Assembly: GCF_007004625.1 (NCBI RefSeq)
Contig: NZ_VIFV01000001.1
Coordinates: 300,749 to 364,748, forward strand
Source of the DNA: Planococcus salinarum
Lineage (GTDB): Bacteria; Bacillota; Bacilli; Bacillales_A; Planococcaceae
Reading direction: 5' to 3'
DNA length: 64,000 nucleotides
Of the stretch, positions 36,462 through 44,195 are shown in pieces (the stretch's first letter is position 1; every line of letters starts with the position of its first letter). The notes under the pieces are model-generated. The model saw nothing but the letters and a program-made list of their open reading frames with translations. It was not told where the DNA came from and ran no database searches. The position numbers and the translations under genes were made by a program.

Positions 36462-37403
36462 GTGATTTGGAAGGAGCGGGAGGTATCGGGAAATAAAGAG
36501 GAGCTGGAAGTGCTGTTGCGGCGATTGCCAAAGCGGCATGCTTTATATGGGCAGGTGGAAAGGGACAATTATGCGGAGACGGCCGGACAGGCAGGCGAAA
36601 AGCGATTCGACCATTATTACGCGGCGAGCCGGGTGACGTTTCCGCATTATATGCTGCACAACGTTACACTGAAATCGTTCCGCGTGTTCCAAATGGATTC
36701 GGTGATGATCACCCCGTGGGGCGTCTACGTGTTCGAAGTGAAAAATATGAACGGGCGCCTGCTCTTCAACAGCCATCCTGTTCAGATGCTGCAGATGAAG
36801 GAAGACGGCACGGTGATCGGACGCAGGTCGCCTATTGAACAAATGGCTGACAATGAATGGCTGCTGGAAGAATGGCTGAGGGAGCGGGACATTCTGGTCC
36901 CTGTACGCTCCGTGCTGGTGCTGTCCTATTCCAAGCAAATCGCTGAAAACGTCCCGCCGTCGCAGCCCATCATCTTTTCCCACCAGCTGCCGCGATATCT
37001 TCATACGCTTCCGGTTGAGCAAGCCATTTTCAATCCGGATGAAATGAAGGGATTGGCCGAATTGATGGTGGCGGCGCTGGTTCGTTTCGTTCCGAAGCCA
37101 ATCTGCAGCGATCCGAGATACCCCATCGAGGTGATGCGGTGCGGCGTCTGGTGTGCGGCGTGCAACCGGATCGGCATGGTGCGGCGCTACGGCGTTTGGT
37201 TTTGCCCAGACTGCGGCGTCTCGGAGAAAAATGCACATATCCGGACAATCCGGGACTGGCTGTTGCTGACCGGCGAGCCGATGACGAATAAGGTGGGGCG
37301 GGAGATTTTGGGGGTGGGTGATCGGCATTTGGTTAGTCGATTATTAAAAGAGATGAATTTGAATAAAATCGGGACTTTCAAAGATGCAAAATATCAATTG
37401 TAA
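36462..37403 (+). CDS. NERD-domain protein with zinc ribbon and C-terminal HTH-like domain (copy 1)
   Basis: About 313 residues. The NERD (nuclease-related) domain spans roughly residues 35-150: AGEKRFDHYYAA, FQMDSVMITPWGVYVFEVKN (D...ExK, as in PD-(D/E)xK nucleases) and NGRLLF. A zinc ribbon follows (CGVWCAACNRIG ... WFCPDCG), then a 45-residue helical end (MTNKVGREILGVGDRHLVSRLL) like a winged helix. GTG 36462 chosen for its spacing from GGGGG (36451-36455); ATG 36456 and ATG 36429 are alternatives. A paralogue with the same three-part layout lies at 52412. Four bases after the stop a 21-nt-period array begins. Function of such proteins is not established. Confidence 0.82.
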   Translation: MIWKEREVSGNKEELEVLLRRLPKRHALYGQVERDNYAETAGQAGEKRFDHYYAASRVTFPHYMLHNVTLKSFRVFQMDSVMITPWGVYVFEVKNMNGRLLFNSHPVQMLQMKEDGTVIGRRSPIEQMADNEWLLEEWLRERDILVPVRSVLVLSYSKQIAENVPPSQPIIFSHQLPRYLHTLPVEQAIFNPDEMKGLAELMVAALVRFVPKPICSDPRYPIEVMRCGVWCAACNRIGMVRRYGVWFCPDCGVSEKNAHIRTIRDWLLLTGEPMTNKVGREILGVGDRHLVSRLLKEMNLNKIGTFKDAKYQL

Positions 37404-37406
37404 GCT

Positions 37407-37509
37407 AGTTGATCGTATTTCTGTTGAAGTTGATCGTATTTCTGTGGAAGTTGATCGTATTTCATTCAAAGTTGATCGTATTCGATAGAAAGTTGATCGT
37501 ATTTCTGAA
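37407..37509 (+). repeat. 21-nt-period tandem array 1 (core GATCGTAT)
   Basis: Five copies of AGTTGATCGTATT begin at 37407, 37428, 37449, 37470 and 37491, an exact 21-nt period. The remaining 8 nt of each unit vary (TCTGTTGA, TCTGTGGA, TCATTCAA, CGATAGAA and so on). The array starts four bases after the NERD gene stop, with no terminator between. Confidence 0.95.
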
Positions 37510-37540
37510 TGAAGACAATTTGCTGTCCATCTTAGCCATC

Positions 37541-37577
37541 AAAAAACCGGCGCCCCCATCAGGGAGCGCCGGTTTTC
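37541..37577. terminator. Terminator between array 1 and YkuS-YtxH gene
   Basis: AACCGGCGC-TCCCTGATGGGG-GCGCCGGTT type stem with A run on the left and T run on the right; serves the - strand gene and possibly the NERD gene. Confidence 0.85.
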
Positions 37578-37580
37578 ACT

Positions 37581-38390
37581 TTATTTCTTATCGTCGTCAG
37601 GTTGAACTTTAACATCACCACTGTCAGTTTTTTCAACGGTCGAGCTGCCGAATTCCACGACTTCGATGCCGCCGCTTTCCTTTTTGGCTTCTTTTTCAGC
37701 TTTCTTCTCTTCTTTTTCTGCCTCTTTCATGGCTTTCTCGTGTTCTTTTTTCGCTTTTTCTTCTTCTTTTTCTTCTTTTTCAATTGCTTTTTGCTGTTTC
37801 TTCAGCTCTTTTTCTTCTTTCATCTCTTCGCGTTTCGCTTTCAATTCATCAGCTTTACCCTTGGCTTTTTCAGTCACACCATTTGTCTTTTCTTTGACCT
37901 GGCCGACCTTGCTTTTAACTTGCTCAAGTTTGCCGCCGCCTGAATTGTCATCGGAATCCGATTTGGCTTCTTTCTTTTCTTTCATTTCTGCAGCTTTATC
38001 CTTAACTGTCTGCTGCAATTCCTTGCCGCTTTTCGGTGCCAGCATCAAACCGGCTGCCGCGCCGAGCAGAACGCCTGTTGCTGCGCCGGCGATAAATCCG
38101 CCGCCCGATTTTTCTTTTTCGTCCGACTCTATCGGTGGTGGCGGCATAATTTTGCCGCTGCGTACGAGACGCTCTTCAACTTCTTCGATGATTTCAAATA
38201 ATGTGCGGCCTTTCGCTTCCACTAACGGAACATTCATGTGGAAATCCACCAGATCTTCTTTGTCGCGAACTACAACACAGTCATAATCCATGGCGTCTGA
38301 TTTATCCTCAAGCATTTCTGCCTTATACCCTCTTTGAAGCAAGGCTTGTTGTACGGATGTAAACGGTTCTTCAATTGCGATTTTTACCAT
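37581..38390 (-). CDS. YkuS-YtxH fusion general stress protein
   Basis: 269 residues. Residues 1-75 match the YkuS/UPF0180 family (VKIAIEEPFTSVQQALLQRGY ... EAKGRTLFEIIEEVEERL). Residues 95-135 are a YtxH-type glycine-rich membrane anchor (GGGFIAGAATGVLLGAAAGLML, APKSGKELQQTV). Residues 136-269 are an extremely Lys/Glu-rich coiled coil (KKQQKAIEKEEKEEEKAKKE). AAAGGAGTGG precedes ATG 38390. A SigB promoter lies upstream, in keeping with YtxH being a stress protein. In B. subtilis the two families are separate proteins. Confidence 0.75.
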   Translation of the reverse strand: MVKIAIEEPFTSVQQALLQRGYKAEMLEDKSDAMDYDCVVVRDKEDLVDFHMNVPLVEAKGRTLFEIIEEVEERLVRSGKIMPPPPIESDEKEKSGGGFIAGAATGVLLGAAAGLMLAPKSGKELQQTVKDKAAEMKEKKEAKSDSDDNSGGGKLEQVKSKVGQVKEKTNGVTEKAKGKADELKAKREEMKEEKELKKQQKAIEKEEKEEEKAKKEHEKAMKEAEKEEKKAEKEAKKESGGIEVVEFGSSTVEKTDSGDVKVQPDDDKK

Positions 38391-38430
38391 CTGATTACCA
38401 CTCCTTTTCCAAAAATGTCTATTACTTTAT

Positions 38431-38455
38431 TTTCCCTAATTACAGGAACTTAAAC
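38431..38455 (-). promoter_or_regulatory. SigB-type promoter of the YkuS-YtxH gene
   Basis: On the - strand GTTTAA (38450-38455), 13 nt, GGGAAA (38431-38436); perfect -35 and good -10. Start codon 40 nt downstream. Confidence 0.75.
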
Positions 38456-38501
38456 ACTTCTTTATATTTTTTTAAAAAAATTTGAAATATTCCATAAATA
38501 C

Positions 38502-38528
38502 CAAAAGGGAAAAGAGCCCCTTTCCCGC
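38502..38528 (-). terminator. Possible terminator of the sugar-ABC ATPase gene
   Basis: GGGAAAGGGGCTCTTTTCCC stem with T-rich tail on the - strand, 22 nt after the stop. Confidence 0.5.
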
Positions 38529-38550
38529 TCCAGAAGAGGGACGGAGCACA

Positions 38551-39681
38551 CTAATTGGCAGGCGAAGTGACGGACCGTTCCGATGCTTTCAACCGTTCTC
38601 CGGTTTCCAGGTCGAAGAAATGGGCGTGCGACATATCAAAAGCCAGGGTCGCTGTATCACCGGATTCGATCTGTGAATCGGCATCGACACGGGCGATGAA
38701 TTCCTGGTTCGCATAGACTGCATAAAGAATGGTTTCTGCGCCCGTCAATTCAGCTACGGTGATTTCGGCTTCAAATTCGCTGGCCGGCAAATCTGCGAGA
38801 TCTTCGTTGTTAACGTGTATATGTTCAGGTCGGATTCCCAGCACAATCGGTCGGCCATCATAACCCAAATCTCTCAGAAGAGCTGCTTTTTCAGCCGGTA
38901 TCGCTACGGATTTTCCGTCGACCAGAAAGTTGCCGTCAGCAATTTTTCCTTCAAAAAAATTCATGGCCGGGGAGCCGATAAAACCGCCCACAAAGCGATT
39001 TGCCGGAAAGTCATAAACTTCTTTCGGCGTGCCGACTTGCATGATGATGCCGTCCTTCATGATGACAATGCGCGTAGCCATCGTCATCGCTTCGGTCTGG
39101 TCATGGGTCACATAAATTGTCGTCGTTTTGAGACGTTGATGCAATTTGGCGATTTCCGCCCGCATCTGCACACGCAGTTTGGCATCCAGATTCGACAGGG
39201 GCTCATCCATCAGGAATACCTTGGCATCCCGTACAATGGCCCGTCCGAGAGCGACCCGCTGCCGCTGTCCACCTGACAACGCCTTGGGTTTCCGATCCAG
39301 GTAATCTTCGAGGCCAAGTATTTTGGCGGCTTCTTCGACCCGCCTTTTGATTTCAGGCTTCTTGAATTTCCGTAACTTCAGCCCGAAAGCCATGTTTTCG
39401 TAGACCGTCATATGGGGATATAAAGCATAGTTCTGAAAAACCATCGCAATATCCCGTTCCTTCGGTTCCACGTCATTCATCCGTTTGCCATCGATGAAAA
39501 ATTCACCTTCCGTAATCTCTTCCAATCCGGCAATCATCCGCAATGTAGTTGATTTTCCGCAACCTGACGGCCCGACAAACACGATGAATTCCTGATCTTT
39601 TATATGTAAATTAAAATCGGTTACCGCCAAAGCACCTTTGTCATATCTTTTGCCAAGGTTATTGATCCTGATCTCAGCCAT
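38551..39681 (-). CDS. MsmX/UgpC-type sugar ABC transporter ATPase
   Basis: 376 residues. Walker A GPSGCGKST, Q-loop, signature LSGGQRQRVALGRAIV, Walker B VFLMDEPLSNLDAKLR, H-loop VTHDQTEAM, then the C-terminal OB-like regulatory domain (GIRPEHIHV) of the MalK family. It has no permease or binding-protein genes next to it, like B. subtilis MsmX, which energises several sugar importers. ATG 39681 follows AAAGGGGAG. Promoter TTGTAA-N16-TATAAT at 39713-39740 on the - strand. Confidence 0.9.
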   Translation of the reverse strand: MAEIRINNLGKRYDKGALAVTDFNLHIKDQEFIVFVGPSGCGKSTTLRMIAGLEEITEGEFFIDGKRMNDVEPKERDIAMVFQNYALYPHMTVYENMAFGLKLRKFKKPEIKRRVEEAAKILGLEDYLDRKPKALSGGQRQRVALGRAIVRDAKVFLMDEPLSNLDAKLRVQMRAEIAKLHQRLKTTTIYVTHDQTEAMTMATRIVIMKDGIIMQVGTPKEVYDFPANRFVGGFIGSPAMNFFEGKIADGNFLVDGKSVAIPAEKAALLRDLGYDGRPIVLGIRPEHIHVNNEDLADLPASEFEAEITVAELTGAETILYAVYANQEFIARVDADSQIESGDTATLAFDMSHAHFFDLETGERLKASERSVTSPAN

Positions 39682-39712
39682 CTGCGACTCCCCTTTGCGT
39701 CATTATATTCTA

Positions 39713-39740
39713 ATTATAAAGAACTATGTGTAAATTACAA
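39713..39740 (-). promoter_or_regulatory. SigA promoter of the sugar-ABC ATPase gene
   Basis: TTGTAA (39735-39740), 16 nt, TATAAT (39713-39718) on the - strand. Confidence 0.6.
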
Positions 39741-39749
39741 AATTTAAAT

Positions 39750-39786
39750 AAAAAACAGCCGCCGAAGAAATCGGTGGCTGTTTCTT
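39750..39786 (-). terminator. Terminator of rlmN
   Basis: CAGCCGCCGA / TCGGTGGCTG stem with T run on the - strand. Confidence 0.85.
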
Positions 39787-39793
39787 TTCATTA

Positions 39794-40867
39794 TTAAACT
39801 GTTGCTGGTTTTTTCTCTTTTTTGATCTGTTTGCTTCGCAATTGGCCACAGGCAGCGTCGATATCCGCTCCTTGTTCGTGGCGCACGCCGCAGTTGATGC
39901 CCTTTTTCTTCAATGCATCGTAGAAAGCGGAAATCGCTTCCGGTGTGCTTTGCTGATACTGATCGTGTTCGCTGACCGAGTTGTACGGAATCAGGTTGAC
40001 ATATGATAGATGGCGCTTGTTTTCAAGCAACTTCGCCAGGTTATTCGCTTCTTCAACATGGTCGTTGACGTCACGAAGCATGATATATTCGAATGTGATG
40101 CGGCGGTTGGATTTTTCCAGATAATAATCGATGGCCGCCATCAATTTCTCGACCGGGTAAGCTTTGTTGATTTTCATGATGCGTGTCCGCAATTCATTGG
40201 TCGGTGCATGGATCGAAATTGCCAGGTTGACCTGCAGGCCTTCATCCGCGTAATCGTAGATTTTCGGAACAATTCCGCTTGTCGATACGGTGATGTGGCG
40301 CGCGCCGATGGCAAGGCCTTTCTGTGAGTTGACCACGTGCAGGAAGTCCATCATGTTTGCGTAATTATCGAATGGTTCGCCGATACCCATGACCACGATA
40401 TGGCTTACGCGATCGCCTTTTTCCTGAGCGTCGAAATGCGCCTGGACCTGCATGATCTGTTCAACGATTTCGCCCGCAGTTAAATCGCGGCTCTTTTTCA
40501 AAAGTCCGCTTGCGCAGAAACTGCAGCCGATGTTGCAGCCGACCTGTGTCGTAACACAGACGGAGTTTCCGTATTTAAAACGCATCAGGACAGTTTCGAT
40601 CAGGTTGCCATCCTGCAGACGGAAAAGGAATTTGATCGTGCCGTCAGCGGATTCCTGTTTGACCGATTCTTCCAGTGTGCGGATTGCAAAATTCTCTTCC
40701 AATAATTGAATAACTTCCTTGCTCAGGTTATTCATTTCAGAGAATTGTGCCACGCGTTTGATATATAACCAGTCCCATACTTGTTCTGCACGGTACTTTT
40801 TCTGGCCATTTTCCAAAAACCATTCTTTCAGTTGATCTATCGTTAATCCATATATAGAATTTTTCAT
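39794..40867 (-). CDS. rlmN: 23S rRNA (adenine-C2)-methyltransferase RlmN
   Basis: 357 residues, radical SAM. Cluster cysteines in [11 protein letters not shown]; catalytic cysteines include the C-terminal one in [10 protein letters not shown]; also [32 protein letters not shown]. RlmN methylates A2503 of 23S rRNA and A37 of some tRNAs. The [12 protein letters not shown] form differs from B. subtilis RlmN (CASTLGGLKRNL, from memory) and the gene is not in the usual prkC/rsgA neighbourhood, so a second paralogue may exist elsewhere in the genome. ATG 40867 chosen with GAGGG upstream; an in-frame ATG lies 27 nt earlier. Confidence 0.9.
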   Translation of the reverse strand: MKNSIYGLTIDQLKEWFLENGQKKYRAEQVWDWLYIKRVAQFSEMNNLSKEVIQLLEENFAIRTLEESVKQESADGTIKFLFRLQDGNLIETVLMRFKYGNSVCVTTQVGCNIGCSFCASGLLKKSRDLTAGEIVEQIMQVQAHFDAQEKGDRVSHIVVMGIGEPFDNYANMMDFLHVVNSQKGLAIGARHITVSTSGIVPKIYDYADEGLQVNLAISIHAPTNELRTRIMKINKAYPVEKLMAAIDYYLEKSNRRITFEYIMLRDVNDHVEEANNLAKLLENKRHLSYVNLIPYNSVSEHDQYQQSTPEAISAFYDALKKKGINCGVRHEQGADIDAACGQLRSKQIKKEKKPATV

Positions 40868-40972
40868 TTTCAGGACCCTCATTTCGAATTTCACAATTGA
40901 TTATTATAATACTAAAGATAAGCTATGACAACAACTATTTTCGTTTAAACAGAAAACTCTGCTTTTTCACAG

Positions 40973-40998
40973 GCTTAAAAGCCCTTGCCTGCGGGTAT
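40973..40998 (+). promoter_or_regulatory. SigB-type promoter of VOC gene
   Basis: GCTTAA (40973-40978), 14 nt, GGGTAT (40993-40998); perfect -10 box, 26 nt before the start codon. Confidence 0.65.
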
Positions 40999-41023
40999 CA
41001 GGATTTATAGAGGAGGTTTTAAT

Positions 41024-41497
41024 ATGACTTCAACAGTCACCCATATCGGCCTGGCAGTACCTGACCTCGACAGGGCAATCGACTGGTACAGCAAAGTCTT
41101 CGGCTTTTACATACTGGCCGGGCCATACGAATTTGACGAAAGGAATGAACAGCTTTTTTCAATGACCCAGGACCTGCAAGGTTCCGAGGTCAAGAAAATG
41201 CGAAATGTGCACCTGATGACACACAGCGGTGTCGGCCTCGAATTGTTCGAGTTTCAGAATCCTAATTTCAATGAAGAAAAGCCCTCGCCCCATGCCGGCT
41301 TCTTCCATATATGCCTGATAGTCGAAGACATTGTGGAATCGATTGAAAAAGTCGTTCTTCACGGCGGCAAACAGCGCAGCAAAATCTGGAACATCAACAA
41401 AGGCAAGCCCCATTATCTTGTGTACGCTGAAGATCCTTTCGGCCATATCATCGAACTCTATACCCGCAGCACAGCGGAAGTCTACAGCAATACTTAA
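41024..41497 (+). CDS. VOC-superfamily (glyoxalase-like) metalloprotein
   Basis: 157 residues with two beta-alpha-beta-beta-beta modules: THIGLAVPDLDRAIDWYSKVFGF and the metal ligands in the second half (HAGFFHICLIVEDI, EDPFGHIIELY). Probably a lyase, isomerase or dioxygenase; the substrate cannot be predicted. ATG 41024 follows AGAGGAGGT. Preceded by a SigB-type promoter; the stop codon runs straight into an intergenic repeat. Confidence 0.85.
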   Translation: MTSTVTHIGLAVPDLDRAIDWYSKVFGFYILAGPYEFDERNEQLFSMTQDLQGSEVKKMRNVHLMTHSGVGLELFEFQNPNFNEEKPSPHAGFFHICLIVEDIVESIEKVVLHGGKQRSKIWNINKGKPHYLVYAEDPFGHIIELYTRSTAEVYSNT

Positions 41498-41590
41498 AAA
41501 GAACAGCGACAGTGAGAGGTGGCCAATTTTTCTTGGGCCATCCCTTTGCGACGAAACGGCGCTGCTGACATCTGGATACGGAAAAAAACA
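41495..41590. repeat. Stop-codon-linked copy of the modular repeat
   Basis: Begins at the VOC stop codon as TAAAAAGAACAGCGA and ends CTGGATACGG. The interior GGCCAATTTTTCTTGGGCCATCCC, which is a hairpin, and TTTGCGACGAA correspond to the interior of the third unit at 33891-34040 (GGCGCAAATTTAATTTGGGCC, TTTGCGACGAA). Confidence 0.65.
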
Positions 41591-41630
41591 AAACCAGCCC
41601 CTGTCTGTTCAGAAGGGGCTGGTTTTTTTC
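41591..41630 (-). terminator. Terminator between VOC and CoA-transferase genes
   Basis: AACCAGCCCCT / AGGGGCTGGTT stem with T run on the + strand and A run on the - side; usable in both directions. Confidence 0.85.
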
Positions 41631-41657
41631 CATAACTATTGATTTGCTTTATTCCAC

Positions 41658-43172
41658 TTACACCAATTGCTCTTTTTTCTGCAGCATGGTGCCTTTTTCC
41701 GCAAGTGCGGTATGCCACGAGAACGCTTTTTCGAGGACATGCGGCGTCTGGCCGCCGCGGGTCAGCGCTTCTTCGTAATACTCGCGCATCTGCGCACGGT
41801 AAGTCGGATGGACACAGTTTTCGATGATGACTTCCACACGCTGGCGCGGCGCAAGGCCGCGCAGGTCTGCATAGCCCTGTTCGGTGACAAGCACATCCAC
41901 GTCATGTTCCGTGTGGTCAATGTGTGAAACGAATGGCACGACGCTGGAAATATTGCCGCCTTTGGCAACCGATTTGGTGACAAATATCGCGAGGCGCGCA
42001 TTGCGGGCAAAATCTCCCGATCCTCCGATGCCGTTCATCATTTTCGTACCCGACACATGGGTGGAGTTCACATTGCCGTAAATATCAAATTCCAGCGCCG
42101 TATTAATGGAAATTAAACCGAGGCGGCGGATGATTTCCGGGTGGTTTGAAATTTCCTGCGGGCGCATGATGATTTTATTGCGGTAATTTTCAAATTCACC
42201 GAATACCTGCTCCATCTTCGGTTCGGACAGCGTAATCGAACAGCACGAGGCAAAACCGACTTTCCCTGCGTCGATCAAATCGAATACTGCGTCCTGCAGT
42301 ACTTCCGAATAGACTTCGAGGTTCTTGAATTCCGAATCGATCATGCCGTGGAGCACCGCATTGGCAACAGAGCCGATGCCGGACTGGAGGGGTGCCAGTT
42401 CCTCCGTCAACCGGCCGTCACGGATTTCCGAACGGAAAAATTCCAATAGATGGTCCGCCATGATTTTCGTTTCCTCGTCGGGAGGTACAATGTTCGATGG
42501 CGAATCCTTCTGCTCCGTAAAGACGATGCCGCGGATTTTCTCCAGGTCCACAGGGATGCCGATCGTTCCGATGCGGTCTTTGACAGATGTCAGTGGAATC
42601 GGCGCGCGTTCCCCCTGCTTTCCGGTATCGTAAATATCATGCAGGCCTTCAAAGAGCTCCGGCTGCGCTGTATTGATCTCAATGATGATATTGCGGGCAT
42701 GCTGTGCAAAGACCGGAGAGTTGCCGACAGACGTTGTCGGGATGATCATGCCGTCTTCTGTAATTGACAGGGCTTCGATGATTGCAAAGTCGATCGTCTC
42801 CGTGACATTGGTGCGCACCCATTCCGCTGTGTGCGATAAATGGTGGTCAACAAATAGCATCTCGCCGGAATTGATCTTGTTGCGCATAGCCGGTTCCGCC
42901 TGGAACGGCAGCCGCTTATTGACGATGCCCGCTTCGGCGAACAATCGGTCGATATCTGAACCGAGGGAGGCGCCCGTGAACACATTCACTTTGAAACTTT
43001 CCGTTTCCGCACGTTCCACCAGTGCAAACGGCACCGCTTTTACATCTCCTGCCCGCGTGAATCCGCTGAGGCCGAGCGTCATGCCGTCCTCTATCCAGGA
43101 AGCGGCTTCCTGCGGTGACACCACTCGCTCCTGAAGTCCTGCTGCTTTGATCCGGTTACTGCTGTTCGTCAT
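41658..43172 (-). CDS. Acetyl-CoA hydrolase/succinate:CoA transferase (Cat1 family), copy 1
   Basis: 504 residues, class I CoA-transferase of the Cat1/AarC type: LGLSGFTRAGDVKAVP, FTGASLGSD, the segment with the likely catalytic Glu (VYSEVLQDAVFDLID), NSTHVSGTKMMNGIGGSGDFARNA and EQGYADLRGL. It moves CoA between acetate and succinate or similar acids. ATG 43172 has only a modest ribosome site (GAGAGTGA). Closely similar to the gene at 44196, and separated from it by a LytTR regulator gene. Confidence 0.88.
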   Translation of the reverse strand: MTNSSNRIKAAGLQERVVSPQEAASWIEDGMTLGLSGFTRAGDVKAVPFALVERAETESFKVNVFTGASLGSDIDRLFAEAGIVNKRLPFQAEPAMRNKINSGEMLFVDHHLSHTAEWVRTNVTETIDFAIIEALSITEDGMIIPTTSVGNSPVFAQHARNIIIEINTAQPELFEGLHDIYDTGKQGERAPIPLTSVKDRIGTIGIPVDLEKIRGIVFTEQKDSPSNIVPPDEETKIMADHLLEFFRSEIRDGRLTEELAPLQSGIGSVANAVLHGMIDSEFKNLEVYSEVLQDAVFDLIDAGKVGFASCCSITLSEPKMEQVFGEFENYRNKIIMRPQEISNHPEIIRRLGLISINTALEFDIYGNVNSTHVSGTKMMNGIGGSGDFARNARLAIFVTKSVAKGGNISSVVPFVSHIDHTEHDVDVLVTEQGYADLRGLAPRQRVEVIIENCVHPTYRAQMREYYEEALTRGGQTPHVLEKAFSWHTALAEKGTMLQKKEQLV

Positions 43173-43356
43173 ATCAATCACTCTCTTTCTCAAAGGTTTT
43201 AAGGGATAAACTCCGGCTGCCGATGGAATGAAGCGTTTACATTTATCCGAATGGAAACGGAGGCAGATTCCGAGGTTAATTATTAGATAATTTTAATATA
43301 TCCAGAGAGCGCATGGAGTGATTGGGACGCCGATAAGCATTTGTGCCGCTGAAGCA

Positions 43357-43384
43357 GAAAATCCCCTGCTTTAAGCAGGGGATC
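43357..43384 (-). terminator. Hairpin after LytTR regulator gene
   Basis: ATCCCCTGC-TTTAA-GCAGGGGAT perfect stem with TTTTC after it on the - strand. Confidence 0.65.
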
Positions 43385-43389
43385 AACTG

Positions 43390-43430
43390 TTTTTCATGTA
43401 TCGAAGCCAGCGATGCAGAGACAGGAGCAG
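43390..43430. repeat. Short copy of the TTTTCATGT..ACAGGAGCA repeat module
   Basis: TTTTTCATGTATCGAAGCC, AGCGATGCAGAGACAGGAGCA. The same module, with one extra TAGCG, is at 33970-34015 (TTTTTCATGTCTCGAAGCT, AGCGTAGCGATGCAGAGAC). Confidence 0.7.
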
Positions 43431-43473
43431 TTGCCTTTCTGAATATCAGTCAAGGCAAATTCGAAAGCATGCC

Positions 43474-44118
43474 CTAAAACCCAAGCAGCTTCCTGAAATA
43501 GCTCGAATAGGACTGGCTGACCGGAATCCGGCTGCCGTTGTCCATGGCCAGCACAAAAGTCGAATGGGTATCCGGATAGATTTCTTCTATATGATGGACG
43601 TTGACGATAAACGACCGGTGACAGCGGATGAACGTTTCCCGCGGCAGCAGAAACTCGAACTCCTGCAGCGGGTTTTTATTCGTGCCTGAAAAGTTTGCCG
43701 CGTGCACATGCGTTTTGCGGTCTTTCACTTCAAGGCTGACGACGTCATCGAATGGCACCGGCTTCCAGCCATCCGGACTTTTCACCGTCACTACGGATTT
43801 GCCTTCTGTATAAGCAGGATATATGGCCATCACACAGCCCTGCAGTTCGCCATTCTCTTCAAACGGCACAGCCATCCCGTTATACGGCACCCCGAACACT
43901 TCACGATCGATGAACTCGGAAGCTTTCTGATTGGTCGTCAGCGCTTTATGGGCAATGGTCCCTTTTTTCACCGGGTCTCCCGGTTTTATTTTCAGATCGA
44001 TGCGTTTGCTCGGCCTGTAATAAATATATTGTTCTGTGTCCGACACCGCGATGGAAATTTCATCGGAGAATAGTTCTCCCATGACGTCCAGCAGCGAACC
44101 GAATGTGAATTTCTCCAT
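43474..44118 (-). CDS. LytTR-domain transcriptional regulator with N-terminal sensor
   Basis: 214 residues. Residues 1-110 form a PAS/GAF-like sensor (EISIAVSDTEQYIYYRPSKR, GVPYNGMAVPFEENGELQGCVMAIYP). Residues 115-214 are a LytTR DNA-binding domain (FLLPRETFIRCHRSFIVNVHHIEEI, IPVSQSYSSYFRKLLGF). ATG 44118 follows AGGGGGA. No response-regulator receiver domain is present, so it is a one-component regulator. Lying between two CoA-transferase genes it probably controls them; the ligand is unknown. Confidence 0.85.
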   Translation of the reverse strand: MEKFTFGSLLDVMGELFSDEISIAVSDTEQYIYYRPSKRIDLKIKPGDPVKKGTIAHKALTTNQKASEFIDREVFGVPYNGMAVPFEENGELQGCVMAIYPAYTEGKSVVTVKSPDGWKPVPFDDVVSLEVKDRKTHVHAANFSGTNKNPLQEFEFLLPRETFIRCHRSFIVNVHHIEEIYPDTHSTFVLAMDNGSRIPVSQSYSSYFRKLLGF

Positions 44119-44195
44119 ACTTTTCCCCCTGTTTCTATATGACTGCTTCATTATAAAGCATTTCCGGCAATTACTGGTGCAGGAAAAAGGCATGG

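Noticed and set aside
37407..37509. CRISPR array
   Set aside because: Repeats are about 13 nt and the variable part about 8 nt, far too short for CRISPR, and no cas genes are present. The same holds for the arrays at 53418 and 62820.
37409..37612. Small gene encoding heptad LIVFLLK-like repeats over array 1
   Set aside because: A 21-nt repeat gives a seven-residue periodicity in every open frame. There is no ribosome site, the start would be a TTG inside the first unit, and the frame continues into a terminator.
43201..43250. cre site TGAAGCGTTTACA upstream of CoA-transferase copy 1
   Set aside because: One base shorter than the CcpA consensus; too weak to list as a feature.
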